Origin: Selenomonas sp. AE3005
GTDB lineage: Bacteria; Bacillota; Negativicutes; Selenomonadales; Selenomonadaceae
Direction of reading: 5' to 3'
NCBI RefSeq assembly: GCF_000686945.1
Contig: NZ_JMME01000001.1
Coordinates: 186,001 to 250,000 of the forward strand
DNA: 64,000 bases
Shown here: positions 1-7,313 of the stretch, piece after piece
How positions within the stretch are numbered: the first letter of the stretch is position 1
How the letters are laid out: every line of letters begins with the position of its first letter
Program-made: the position numbers and the translations under genes
Notes under the pieces: model-generated
What the model was told of the DNA's origin: nothing
What the model saw: only the letters and a program-made list of their open reading frames with translations
Database searches by the model: none

Positions 1-465
1 CTGGCAGAGGAAAATGATACGCCGGCCTTTATCGCGCCGAATTTTGCCATTGGGGCAGTATTGATGATGGTCATGGCCAAACAGGCAGCAAAGTATATGC
101 CTGAGGTGGAAATCATCGAACTGCATCATGATAAGAAATTGGATGCTCCTTCCGGTACGGCGGTGCAGACGGCAGCGATGATTGCCGAAGTGCGTGCTGC
201 CCACAAACAGGGCCATCCCGAGGAGAAGGAAAAGCTGTCTGGTGCCCGTGGCGCTGACTATGAAGGTATGCACATTCACAGTGTGCGCCTGCCGGGATAT
301 GTTGCCCATCAGGAGGTTATCTTTGGCGGCCTGGGACAGACGCTGACCATTCGTCATGATTCACTGAATCGTGAATCCTTTATGCCCGGTGTGGTGCTGG
401 CAGCAGAAAAGGTACGGAGCCTTAAGGGGCTCACCGTCGGTCTGGATAAGTTATTAGAGTTTTGA
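1..465 (+). CDS. dapB: 4-hydroxy-tetrahydrodipicolinate reductase, C-terminal part (5' end outside window)
   Basis: The reading frame is open from base 1 and gives 154 residues before the stop, so the N-terminal NAD(P)H-binding Rossmann part lies upstream of the window. The visible part contains the family signature around [13 protein letters not shown], which carries the catalytic His/Lys and the substrate-binding SGTA loop, and a typical C-terminal dimerisation region. In the diaminopimelate/lysine pathway DapB reduces the product of DapA in the cytosol. The next gene, asd, makes the aspartate semialdehyde that feeds this pathway; it begins 17 bases after the dapB stop, so the two are very probably co-transcribed. 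Assignment is by motif and neighbour; confidence is high. Confidence 0.93.
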   Translation: MAEENDTPAFIAPNFAIGAVLMMVMAKQAAKYMPEVEIIELHHDKKLDAPSGTAVQTAAMIAEVRAAHKQGHPEEKEKLSGARGADYEGMHIHSVRLPGYVAHQEVIFGGLGQTLTIRHDSLNRESFMPGVVLAAEKVRSLKGLTVGLDKLLEF

Positions 466-482
466 GAGAGGATGAAACGTTG

Positions 483-1514
483 ATGAAAAAGTATAATGTG
501 GCAATTCTGGGTGCAACGGGTGCTGTTGGACAGGAATTTTTAAATCTTATTGAAGAACGTAATTTCCCTTTTGCTGACCTCAAGATGCTGGCCTCCAAGC
601 GCAGCGCCGGCAAGAAAATCCAGTTTATGGGCAAGGAGTACACGGTAGAGGAAGCCACCACGGAATCCTTTAAAGATGTGGATATCGCCCTGTTCGCCGG
701 CGGCAGCGCCAGCAAGGAATTTGCTCCGGCAGCAGTTAAGGCTGGGGCCGTGGTTATTGATAACTCCAGCACCTTCCGTATGGACCCGGAAGTTCCGCTG
801 GTAGTACCGGAAGTCAATCCCGAGGCGATTGCCCAGCATAAAGGTATCATTGCCAACCCGAACTGTTCCACTATCATCATGGTAATGGCGTTGAAACCTC
901 TCTATGATATTGCTAAAATTAAACGCGTCGTTGTTTCGACCTATCAGGCTGTTTCCGGCGGCGGTAAAGAGGCTATGGCCGAACTGGAACAGCAGGTGCA
1001 GGATATTGTGGCCGGCAAGCCTGTAACGGCTAATATTCTGCCCGGTGCAGCTTTGAAGAAACATTATCAGATTGCCTTCAACCTGCTGCCGCAGATTGAC
1101 GTCTTCAAGGAAAACCTCTACACCAAAGAGGAAATGAAGATGATTGATGAAACGAAGAAAATCATGAGTGATAATGACATGCGCATTACCGCTACGACTA
1201 TCCGTGTGCCGGTGTACCGCAGCCATGCCGAATCCGTAAATATCGAATTCGTGGACGAGGTCAGTGAGGACGCAGCCCGTAAAGCGCTGGCTGCCTTCCC
1301 CGGTGTAGAAGTGGTGGATAATCCTGATGAACAGCTCTATCCGCAGCCACTGGAAACTTCCGGCAAGAACGATGTAGCTGTAGGCCGTCTGCGCAAGGAT
1401 TACTCTGTGGACCATGGTCTGAACCTTTGGGTTTGCGGCGACCAGATTCGCAAGGGTGCAGCCTTAAACGCTCTGCAGATTGCTGAGTACATGATTGAAA
1501 AGGATATGCTTTAA
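483..1514 (+). CDS. asd: Aspartate-semialdehyde dehydrogenase
   Basis: 343-residue cytosolic enzyme that reduces aspartyl phosphate to aspartate semialdehyde, the branch point to lysine/diaminopimelate, threonine and methionine. The N-terminus has the NADP-binding GATGAVGQ loop (residues 10-17). The catalytic cysteine is in NPNCST (Cys128), and a conserved His lies in the VPVYRSHAE segment. The ATG at 483 is preferred over the in-frame TTG at 462: a GAGAGAGG ribosome site lies 11 bases before it and the protein then starts MKKYNVAIL, as in homologues. It follows dapB directly and is closed by a strong terminator at about 1548-1591, so the two form the end of a lysine-pathway operon. Confidence 0.95.
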   Translation: MKKYNVAILGATGAVGQEFLNLIEERNFPFADLKMLASKRSAGKKIQFMGKEYTVEEATTESFKDVDIALFAGGSASKEFAPAAVKAGAVVIDNSSTFRMDPEVPLVVPEVNPEAIAQHKGIIANPNCSTIIMVMALKPLYDIAKIKRVVVSTYQAVSGGGKEAMAELEQQVQDIVAGKPVTANILPGAALKKHYQIAFNLLPQIDVFKENLYTKEEMKMIDETKKIMSDNDMRITATTIRVPVYRSHAESVNIEFVDEVSEDAARKALAAFPGVEVVDNPDEQLYPQPLETSGKNDVAVGRLRKDYSVDHGLNLWVCGDQIRKGAALNALQIAEYMIEKDML

Positions 1515-1547
1515 AACATAGTTTTGTTTAGTGGTCGACGTAATAGA

Positions 1548-1591
1548 AAAAAGACAGTTTGTGCAGTATTTGCTGTGCAGACTGTCTTTTT
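1548..1591 (+). terminator. Rho-independent terminator after asd
   Basis: An arm starting AAAAAGACAGT pairs with ACTGTCTTTTT, and the helix continues inward through TTGTGCAG/CTGTGCAG (with wobble pairs), closing a six-base loop. The 3' arm ends in a T run. It lies 33 bases after the asd stop. Confidence 0.9.
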
Positions 1592-1622
1592 CTGTTCAGA
1601 TAGTTTAACAACGGGTAATTAG

Positions 1623-1709
1623 CTTATGAAGGCAGGAATTATGCCGGTTTTAGCGAAATTCATAAGGATAAGAAGTAAGGATACATAGATACGTTTCCAT
1701 GTATCTATG
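1623..1709 (+). other. Structured intergenic region upstream of the DUF805 gene
   Basis: CTTATGAA (1623-1630) pairs perfectly with TTCATAAG (1669-1676). Inside it GGCA/TGCC forms a small hairpin. A second perfect inverted repeat follows, CATAGATAC (1684-1692) with GTATCTATG (1701-1709). The segment between the asd terminator and the gene at 1754 therefore holds two dyads. It may be an RNA leader or an operator region; nothing recognised matches it. Confidence 0.45.
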
Positions 1710-1753
1710 GGATAAAAATTATAATTCTTGACATTGGATAAGGGGGAATTATC

Positions 1754-2179
1754 ATGGACAAGCAAAAATATGTTCCTGACCAAACTATTTTGGAGATGTT
1801 CCTTACGGGAAAAAGCAGGTTGAATCGCTTGCGGTATTTTAAAAGAGTAATGGTTTTAGTGATTTTAATAAACCTGCTCAATTTACCTCTTGAATTTATG
1901 GGAATAGATGTTAATAATCCGCCCCTCGCTATTTGTGTATATGTGGTGATAAATTTTTCGCTGTTTCTGCTTATAGGATATCGTCTCGATGTACGGCGTC
2001 TTCATGACAGTGGGAAGGGAAAAACGCTGGCAGTTGTTTCAGTTATAGTGAATGTAGGTTCTATAATGAGTCAATATGTTTTGCTGGTTGCGGTTCTGCT
2101 TTCGTTATATATTCTTTTTGTCCCGGGGAGTAAGGGCGATAATGAATATGGTCCGGACCCCTTGGGCGATAATGAATGA
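1754..2179 (+). CDS. DUF805 family small membrane protein
   Basis: 141 residues with about four hydrophobic segments (roughly residues 31-50, 58-76, 90-107 and 108-123). The family hallmark RRLHDSGKG lies between segments two and three, and the C-terminal loop GSKGDNEYGPDP matches the usual G..G.N.YGPDP ending. DUF805 proteins are inner-membrane proteins of unknown function found in many bacteria. A GGGGG ribosome site lies eight bases before the ATG. The stop codon overlaps the ATG of a 26-codon reading frame (2176-2256). The gene is alone between two hairpins. Family assignment is good; the function is unknown. Confidence 0.85.
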   Translation: MDKQKYVPDQTILEMFLTGKSRLNRLRYFKRVMVLVILINLLNLPLEFMGIDVNNPPLAICVYVVINFSLFLLIGYRLDVRRLHDSGKGKTLAVVSVIVNVGSIMSQYVLLVAVLLSLYILFVPGSKGDNEYGPDPLGDNE

Positions 2180-2256
2180 CCAAACACAACATCTACGGCA
2201 TCACCGAAGGCGATGGCATGTACCTGGCACCCAAGGACAGGGTAGCCATCTGGTAA
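2176..2256 (+). CDS. Possible 26-residue coupled small ORF
   Basis: An ATG at 2176 overlaps the DUF805 stop as ATGA and opens 26 codons (MTKHNIYGI...DRVAIW) ending in TAA at 2254-2256. There is no separate ribosome site, so it could only be expressed by translational coupling. It may instead be the degraded tail of a longer ancestral reading frame. No family is recognised. A hairpin terminator at about 2291 follows. It is listed because the overlap geometry is typical of coupled genes; confidence is low. Confidence 0.25.
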   Translation: MTKHNIYGITEGDGMYLAPKDRVAIW

Positions 2257-2290
2257 AGAATAGAGCAAATGTTGGTTTAATTTTTATAGC

Positions 2291-2343
2291 AAAAAGGTGC
2301 TGGGATATAAATGCTTTCGCATTTCATCACAGCATCTTTTTTG
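2291..2343 (+). terminator. Rho-independent terminator after the DUF805 gene
   Basis: AAAAAGGTGCTG (2291-2302) pairs with CAGCATCTTTTT, with an inner AAATGC/GCATTT hairpin, and the structure ends in a T run. It closes the DUF805 transcription unit. Confidence 0.8.
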
Positions 2344-2348
2344 ATTTT

Positions 2349-2371
2349 GACAACTACCTTCGGTAGTTGTC
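2349..2371. repeat. Perfect 10-bp inverted repeat
   Basis: GACAACTACC (2349-2358), a TTC loop and GGTAGTTGTC (2362-2371) form a perfect dyad. It lies just after the DUF805 terminator and about 170 bases before the small GG-leader peptide gene. No T run follows, so an operator or RNA structure is more likely than a terminator. Confidence 0.6.
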
Positions 2372-2541
2372 TGCATCTTGCTATCTTCTTTAAGAGGTGA
2401 TATCCACGCTGCCCCAGAGTTCCTTTGAGGTATCAGTATTAGACGTTTTTTTTTATATCGCACTACACACTTTTTGCATTCGGGTATATAAAGAACAGAA
2501 CGCAAGACAACAACACTCAAAGATGTGAGGAGGAAAAGAAA

Positions 2542-2694
2542 ATGGATAAGAAATTCATGAACAAGATGGACAATATGGCACTGGATAAGGTGGCTGGAGG
2601 TAAGCGGTACGTTTATCCTACTGATGATCGTCGTCCGAATCGTCCGATTAAAACGTGGCATATAGAACGCAAACAAGTCATACGTTATAGATAA
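2542..2694 (+). CDS. Small peptide precursor with double-glycine-type leader (bacteriocin-like)
   Basis: A 50-codon gene with a strong GAGGAGGAAAAG ribosome site ending about six bases before the ATG. The first 20 residues (MDKKFMNKM...ALDKVAGG) look like the double-glycine leaders of class II bacteriocins and related secreted peptides: charged, hydrophobic positions spaced through it, ending in GG. The predicted 30-residue core starts KRYVYP and is strongly basic, with two aromatic-rich patches and no cysteine. Such leaders are normally removed by a C39-peptidase ABC exporter; none is encoded in this window. A terminator 11 bases after the stop makes the gene monocistronic. The leader call is from pattern only, and antimicrobial or signalling activity is inference. 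Confidence 0.6.
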   Translation: MDKKFMNKMDNMALDKVAGGKRYVYPTDDRRPNRPIKTWHIERKQVIRYR

Positions 2695-2704
2695 AAATTG
2701 GTTA

Positions 2705-2735
2705 AAAAGAGAGCACAGGGTGCTCTCTTTTATTG
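2705..2735 (+). terminator. Rho-independent terminator after the GG-leader peptide gene
   Basis: AAAAGAGAGCAC (2705-2716) and GTGCTCTCTTTT (2720-2731) form a perfect 12-bp stem with a three-base loop, followed by more T residues. Confidence 0.92.
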
Positions 2736-2762
2736 TATTCCGTTCTTATTTTATGGTAAAAT
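2733..2762 (+). promoter_or_regulatory. Putative promoter for prfC
   Basis: TTGTAT and TAAAAT are separated by 18 bases, just after the preceding terminator and about 84 bases before the chosen prfC start. The match to consensus is moderate. Confidence 0.4.
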
Positions 2763-2845
2763 GGATATTATGTGAGTTTCACGGTACTTTCAAACGGAAA
2801 AACATATGTTTGTATCAATTTTATAGTACAATTGGAGGATTTGCT

Positions 2846-4471
2846 TTGTCAGCTTTAAGCGCAGAACTTAATAAGGAAATTGAAAAGCGCCGTACCTTTG
2901 CCATCATCTCTCACCCTGATGCTGGTAAGACGACGCTTACGGAAAAACTTTTGCTTTATGGTGGGGCTATCCATCTGGCTGGTTCCATTAAGTCCCGTAA
3001 GACACAGCGTCATGCGGTTTCTGACTGGATGGAAATCGAAAAGCAGCGTGGTATCTCTGTTACCTCGTCGGTATTGCAGTTTGATTATGACGGTTATCGT
3101 ATCAACATTCTTGATACCCCGGGGCATCAGGACTTCAGTGAAGATACTTACCGCACTTTGATGGCTGTGGACAGTGCTGTCATGGTAATTGACGTGGCTA
3201 AAGGTGTCGAGGCGCAGACGAAAAAACTCTTCAAGGTTTGTAAGCAGCGCGGTATTCCTATCTTTACCTTTGTCAACAAGCTCGACCACTTTGGTAAGGC
3301 GCCGATTGATTTAATGGATGAAATTGAAACCGTGCTGGGCATTCGCTCGTATCCGATGAACTGGCCTATTGGCCAGGATGGCCAGTATATGGGTGTATAT
3401 GACCGCCGCAATGACAAGGTGCTGCTTTTTGCGGCTGATACGTCTCATGGTCAGGAGGCCCGTATTGCTGATTTTTATGAACCGGATGACCCGGAAGTTG
3501 TGGCCCGTGTAGGCGAAGATGTGTGGCAGGCCCTGCAGGACGATTTGGAACTTCTGAACGAGGCCGGGGAAGACTTTGACATGTCAAAGGTAAACAGCGG
3601 TGAACTGACGCCGATGTTCTTCGGTTCAGCTATGACCAACTTCGGCGTACAGGACTTCCTGGAAGGTTATATCCGCATGGCACCGACGCCGCAGCCGCGT
3701 AAGTCCTCTGAGGGGCTGATTGCTGCTGATGATGAGAAGTTCTCCGGTTTTGTCTTTAAGATTCAGGCCAATATGAACCCGGCACATCGTGACCGTCTGG
3801 CCTTTATCCGTATTTGTTCCGGCAAATTCGAGCGCAATATGGAAGTCTGGCATGAACGGACGGGCAAGATGCTGAAACTGGCCCAGCCGCAGCAGTTCCT
3901 GGCGCAGGACAGACAGATTATCGATACGGCTTATCCCGGCGATATTGTAGGTTTGTTCGACCCTGGCGTGTTCGGTATCGGCGATACGGTCTGTGATGCC
4001 AGCCATAAGTTCAAGTATGCGGATTTCCCGGTGTTCCCACCGGAAAAATTTGCCCGTGTGCAGGCCAAAGATACCATGAAACGCAAGCAGTTCGTTAAAG
4101 GTATCGAGCAGCTGACGCAGGAAGGGGCTATTCAGCTCTTCCAGCAGGCTGGTGCTGGTACGGAATCCTATATCGTCGGCACGGTAGGCACCCTGCAGTT
4201 TGAGGTGCTGGAATATCGCTTGAAGAACGAATACAATGTAGATATCGAAATGAATATGCAGCCCTATGAAGTGGCCCGCTGGATGGCCTTTGAGGACGGT
4301 CATGAGGTGACGCCGGCAGAACTCAAAGGTGCTGACCGTGGCATGTTCGTTTATGACCGCCATAACAATCCCGTATTGCTCGTGAATAACGAGTGGGCGC
4401 TGGGCTGGATTACGGACAACAATCCGGAACTCTTGCTTAATCATGTGCCCTTTGACAAAAAAGAGGCCTAA
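2846..4471 (+). CDS. prfC: Peptide chain release factor 3
   Basis: 541-residue translational GTPase that recycles RF1/RF2 from the ribosome after peptide release. G1 is SHPDAGKTT near the N-terminus, G3 is DTPGHQDFSEDT, and G4 is NKLD; a domain II/III region follows as in RF3 rather than EF-G. The TTG at 2846 is chosen because GGAGG ends seven bases before it and the product then begins MSALSAELNKEIEKRR, giving the usual length near 530. The longer upstream frame adds 42 residues that look non-coding. The gene stands alone between a terminator upstream and a hairpin shared with the convergent DUF4931 gene downstream. Confidence 0.95.
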   Translation: MSALSAELNKEIEKRRTFAIISHPDAGKTTLTEKLLLYGGAIHLAGSIKSRKTQRHAVSDWMEIEKQRGISVTSSVLQFDYDGYRINILDTPGHQDFSEDTYRTLMAVDSAVMVIDVAKGVEAQTKKLFKVCKQRGIPIFTFVNKLDHFGKAPIDLMDEIETVLGIRSYPMNWPIGQDGQYMGVYDRRNDKVLLFAADTSHGQEARIADFYEPDDPEVVARVGEDVWQALQDDLELLNEAGEDFDMSKVNSGELTPMFFGSAMTNFGVQDFLEGYIRMAPTPQPRKSSEGLIAADDEKFSGFVFKIQANMNPAHRDRLAFIRICSGKFERNMEVWHERTGKMLKLAQPQQFLAQDRQIIDTAYPGDIVGLFDPGVFGIGDTVCDASHKFKYADFPVFPPEKFARVQAKDTMKRKQFVKGIEQLTQEGAIQLFQQAGAGTESYIVGTVGTLQFEVLEYRLKNEYNVDIEMNMQPYEVARWMAFEDGHEVTPAELKGADRGMFVYDRHNNPVLLVNNEWALGWITDNNPELLLNHVPFDKKEA

Positions 4472-4476
4472 AAAAT

Positions 4477-4516
4477 ATGACCTGACATGTTCAAGTTGAC
4501 GTGTCAGGTCATTTTT
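4477..4516. terminator. Terminator between convergent prfC and DUF4931 gene
   Basis: ATGACCTGACATG (4477-4489) pairs with CGTGTCAGGTCAT (4500-4512), followed by TTTTT. A run of A residues precedes the left arm, so it can work in both directions. It belongs to the TGAC-type hairpins seen several times in this window. Confidence 0.88.
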
Positions 4517-4524
4517 AGGTTGTA

Positions 4525-5310
4525 TCATTCGTTGTCAAAATAAAGCTGCCTGATTTCAGCGGCCATATCAGGGATATTGGTGGGGCGTACATGGACGCCG
4601 TAGCCGACAAAGAGCGGCGGCGTGGCAAAGCGGGGCATGATTTTTATATAAACCCTGCCTTGCAGCTGGTAGAAGAAGAGATTGTAGCTTTGCACCCGTC
4701 CCTGATGAAAATGACGTGTCAAAAAACTGGTGCCGGTCTGAATAAAATGGGCCATGGCAGCAATGGCCGCAGGTGTATTGATATCCGCTGGAACAATATT
4801 TAATTCCCAAAAGCCGATACGGGGCGTCGTGGCAATATTGAATTCCACATTGCCTGCACGGGTGATAAGCTCGCCGGCAAATTCTTCCGGCAGGACGGCC
4901 AGTGGCTGGGCCAGTTCAGGAAAGGCCACAAGCTGCATATGGGGGTGACGGATAGTACCGCCGGAAAGCGGGCCGTAATTTTTAAAGAACAACACATCAG
5001 CGTAGCGTCCTGAGTTCAGCATTTTTTGCCAATGGTGCAGGCCAAAACGCAACAGCCGCTGCATGTGTTCGGGCGTATAGTCCGGTATATCACTCTGGCA
5101 TTTATCCGTTTCAATCAGCACGAACTGGTCTGTGCCGGACAGGACATTGTATTTATTGCGCAGGAGGATGATGGGCCCGTCGGCAGCTATGATGTCAGTG
5201 AGCTCAGCAGTATGGCAAAAAGGACAGTAATTATCCGGATGACGAATGGTTTCCGGCTTTTGCCTGCCAATTTGCATATTGAAATCAATAAGGTTGTAGG
5301 GCAGATTCAT
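4525..5310 (-). CDS. GalT/HIT-like protein (DUF4931 family)
   Basis: 261 residues, related in layout to galactose-1-phosphate uridylyltransferases. An N-terminal CPFC pair is preceded by HPDNY and could bind zinc. SGGTIRHPHMQLVAFP near the middle carries the HPH nucleotidyl-transfer motif of the HIT superfamily. It resembles the uncharacterised DUF4931 proteins of Firmicutes rather than canonical GalT, so a nucleotidyltransferase or hydrolase on an unknown substrate is the safest description. The start at 5310 (MNLPYNLIDF) has an AGGAGGGAT ribosome site. The frame stays open 67 codons further upstream, but that part is made of the repeated element described at 5346-5513 and is unlikely to be translated. 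Single gene, convergent with prfC. Confidence 0.72.
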   Translation of the reverse strand: MNLPYNLIDFNMQIGRQKPETIRHPDNYCPFCHTAELTDIIAADGPIILLRNKYNVLSGTDQFVLIETDKCQSDIPDYTPEHMQRLLRFGLHHWQKMLNSGRYADVLFFKNYGPLSGGTIRHPHMQLVAFPELAQPLAVLPEEFAGELITRAGNVEFNIATTPRIGFWELNIVPADINTPAAIAAMAHFIQTGTSFLTRHFHQGRVQSYNLFFYQLQGRVYIKIMPRFATPPLFVGYGVHVRPTNIPDMAAEIRQLYFDNE

Positions 5311-5345
5311 AAATATCCCTCCTGAGGGAGAATTGATGTTAGTCC

Positions 5346-5513
5346 CATTATAACGCCGTTGTTCCAGTTTTGCCATAGGCAAAACTTCCTCTTGGCGTTT
5401 CAACGAGGCGGGAGATATGCTCGCCACCTGTTTTGGTATTCGTGCCCCCACCTGCTGAGGTGGGGGACATTTTCTTGCCTCGTTATAACGCCGTTGTTTT
5501 GTTTTTGCCATGC
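5346..5513. repeat. Repeat element: two ~30-bp direct copies around a GC-rich hairpin
   Basis: TATAACGCCGTTGTT followed shortly by TTTTGCCAT occurs at about 5346-5377 and again at 5482-5513. Between the copies CCCCCACCT (5445-5453) and AGGTGGGGG (5458-5466) form a perfect 9-bp stem with a GCTG loop, and GGCG/CGCC forms a weaker one at about 5407-5425. A 14-base piece, TATAACGAGGCAAG, on the minus strand at 5474-5487 recurs on the plus strand at 6251-6264 ahead of dhaK. It resembles a REP/MITE-like dispersed element. Confidence 0.55.
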
Positions 5514-5540
5514 GTAATTTTATAAAATTCGGTCATAGAG

Positions 5541-5570
5541 TTGACAGGAATCGTTGATTTATGCTATTAT
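5541..5570 (+). promoter_or_regulatory. Promoter of tRNA-Arg
   Basis: A consensus TTGACA (5541-5546), an 18-base spacer and TATTAT (5565-5570) end 16 bases before the tRNA. Confidence 0.8.
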
Positions 5571-5586
5571 ATTCATCGTCGATAAA

Positions 5587-5661
5587 GCGCTCGTAGTCCA
5601 GTGGATAGGACGTTAGCCTCCGGAGCTGAAAGCGGCAGTTCGACTCTGCCCGAGCGCACCA
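5587..5661 (+). tRNA. tRNA-Arg (anticodon CCG)
   Basis: The acceptor stem GCGCTCG/CGAGCGC, D stem GTCC/GGAC, anticodon stem TTAGC/GCTGA and T stem GGCAG/CTGCC around TTCGACT all form. The seven-base anticodon loop is CTCCGGA, giving anticodon CCG (arginine, CGG codons). The 3' CCA is encoded. A strong promoter precedes it and a terminator follows, so it is a single-gene unit. Confidence 0.95.
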
Positions 5662-5675
5662 CTTGTAAATGACTT

Positions 5676-5712
5676 CCCCGTCAAAGTGCAAAACTTTGAT
5701 GGGGATTTTTTG
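5676..5712 (+). terminator. Terminator after tRNA-Arg
   Basis: CCCCGTCAAAGT (5676-5687) pairs with ACTTTGATGGGG (5693-5704), with one wobble pair, followed by ATTTTTT. Confidence 0.9.
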
Positions 5713-5821
5713 TTTAAATATAATTGTCTTAAATAATTTTCCTTGATAAAGCAGGATTTAATCACGGGTTTAACGAAATAATAAGCATATAATGGAGATA
5801 AACTCGTGGGGAGGTTTTATT

Positions 5822-6202
5822 ATGGGGAAAATTCAAAAAATCCTCGTGCCTGTTGACGGTTCCGTTAATGGCTGTAAAGCTGTAGACGAAGCTATTTTCC
5901 TGGCAGAAAAATGCAAAGCTGATTTGGATTTTGTCTATGTGTCCAGTAATATCAACAAGGATATTCCCAGTCATATTGTCTTTGACCGCATTTGGGAAAA
6001 GATTCCGCAGGAGCTGCGGGCGGCCAAACATGTGGAAACGGGCAGTATTCATAAGGCTATCATTCGTGTGGCCGCCCAGGAACACAGTGATATGATAATC
6101 ATGGGCAGCCGGGGCTTAGGGCTCTTCAAGGGAGCGCTTATCGGCAGTGTCAGTCAAAAAGTCATTGAAGAATCACCGATTCCTGTAATGGTGATTAAAT
6201 AA
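5822..6202 (+). CDS. Universal stress protein (UspA family)
   Basis: 126-residue single-domain Usp protein. It starts GKIQKILVPVDGS, the usual first strand and Asp, and ends with the ATP-binding signature GSRGLG...GSVSQKV followed by IPVMVIK, so the nucleotide site looks intact. Usp proteins are cytosolic, ATP-binding and induced by stress or growth arrest; the individual role is unknown. The ATG at 5822 has GGGAGG about eight bases upstream; the in-frame ATG at 5792 adds ten unlikely residues. It is monocistronic, between the tRNA terminator and the hairpin at about 6212. Confidence 0.9.
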   Translation: MGKIQKILVPVDGSVNGCKAVDEAIFLAEKCKADLDFVYVSSNINKDIPSHIVFDRIWEKIPQELRAAKHVETGSIHKAIIRVAAQEHSDMIIMGSRGLGLFKGALIGSVSQKVIEESPIPVMVIK

Positions 6203-6211
6203 GCTTAACTG

Positions 6212-6245
6212 ACAGACAGTTTTCCTTGGGGAAAGCTGTCTGTTG
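6212..6245 (+). terminator. Probable terminator after the universal stress gene
   Basis: ACAGACAGTTTTCC (6212-6225) pairs with GGGAAAGCTGTCTGT. The T tract after it is broken by G residues, so termination may be leaky into dhaK. Confidence 0.6.
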
Positions 6246-6311
6246 TTGTGTATAACGAGGCAAGCTGAAATAATGCCAGCATCATTGGCCGGCAAGGGAG
6301 GATTTTGGGCA

Positions 6312-7301
6312 ATGAAGAAACTTATCAATGCGGTGGACTCAGTTGAGGAACAGATGGTACTGGGGCTGGTAAAATCTGCGCCGCATAAACTGCGCAAACT
6401 GGACGATGGCAATATTATTGTCCGCGCTGTCAAAAAAGAAGGCAAGGTAGCGCTCGTCAGTGGTGGCGGCAGCGGTCATGAGCCGGCGCATGGCGGTTTT
6501 GTTGGTGAAGGTATGCTGGATTGTGCCGTAGCCGGGCCGGTGTTCACTTCTCCTACCCCTGATAAGATATTGGCCGGTATTCAGTCTGTGGCCGCTGATA
6601 AGGGCGTTCTGTGCATTGTCAAGAATTATGCCGGTGATGTGATGAATTTTGAAATGGCTGTCGATATGGCCAATGATGAGGGGCTGGAGGCTGACTATGT
6701 TGTAGTCAATGATGATGTGGCGGTGAAAGACAGTCTGTACACCACGGGACGCCGCGGCGTGGCCGGAACTGTACTGGTACATAAGATTGCCGGTGCCAAA
6801 GCTGAACAGGGGGCCAGCCTGGCGGAAGTAAAGGCGGTGGCAGAAAAGGTTATTGATAGCGTCCGTACCATGGGCATGGCTGTTTCTCCCTGTACCGTTC
6901 CGTCTGTAGGCAAACCCGGCTTTGAACTGGCTGACGACGAGGTGGAAATCGGCATTGGCATTCATGGCGAGCCGGGAATAAAACGTGAAAAAATCAGCAG
7001 TGCTGCGGCTGTCGCACAAAAGCTGCTGGATAAAATACTGGCTGACCTGGACTTCAGGGGCCAGGAAGTTGTGGTAATGGTAAATGGCATGGGCGCAACG
7101 CCGCTGATGGAACTTTATATCATTAACAACTTTGTGCAGGATTATCTTAAAGAGCAGGGCGTTAAGGTCTATGACACCATGGTGGGCAATTATATGACCT
7201 CCATTGAAATGGCCGGTTTCTCCTTGACACTGCTGCGCTTGGATGATGAAATGAAAGCGCTTTACGATGCCAAAGCAGATACACTGGCTTTAAAACGCTA
7301 A
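6312..7301 (+). CDS. dhaK: PTS-dependent dihydroxyacetone kinase, DhaK subunit
   Basis: 329 residues. DhaK binds dihydroxyacetone covalently and receives phosphate from DhaL-ADP. The GGGSGHEPAHGG loop (near residue 50) and GIHGEPG (near residue 220), which holds the substrate-binding His, are both present, as is GMGATPLMELY. The start is set by GGAGG ten bases before the ATG at 6312 (MKKLINAVDSV). The longer frame upstream contains the 14-base copy of the repeat element. dhaL starts 12 bases downstream and dhaM follows, so the module phosphorylates dihydroxyacetone with phosphoenolpyruvate via the PTS. The PTS phosphotransferases EI and HPr are not in the window. Confidence 0.94.
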   Translation: MKKLINAVDSVEEQMVLGLVKSAPHKLRKLDDGNIIVRAVKKEGKVALVSGGGSGHEPAHGGFVGEGMLDCAVAGPVFTSPTPDKILAGIQSVAADKGVLCIVKNYAGDVMNFEMAVDMANDEGLEADYVVVNDDVAVKDSLYTTGRRGVAGTVLVHKIAGAKAEQGASLAEVKAVAEKVIDSVRTMGMAVSPCTVPSVGKPGFELADDEVEIGIGIHGEPGIKREKISSAAAVAQKLLDKILADLDFRGQEVVVMVNGMGATPLMELYIINNFVQDYLKEQGVKVYDTMVGNYMTSIEMAGFSLTLLRLDDEMKALYDAKADTLALKR

Positions 7302-7313
7302 GGAGATGTAAGG

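Noticed and set aside
2720-2845. 42-codon extension upstream of prfC
   Set aside because: It overlaps the preceding terminator and putative promoter; the TTG at 2846 has a good ribosome site and gives the family length.
5311-5511. 67-codon N-terminal extension of the DUF4931 frame
   Set aside because: It is composed of the repeated element, and a strong ribosome site points to the ATG at 5310.
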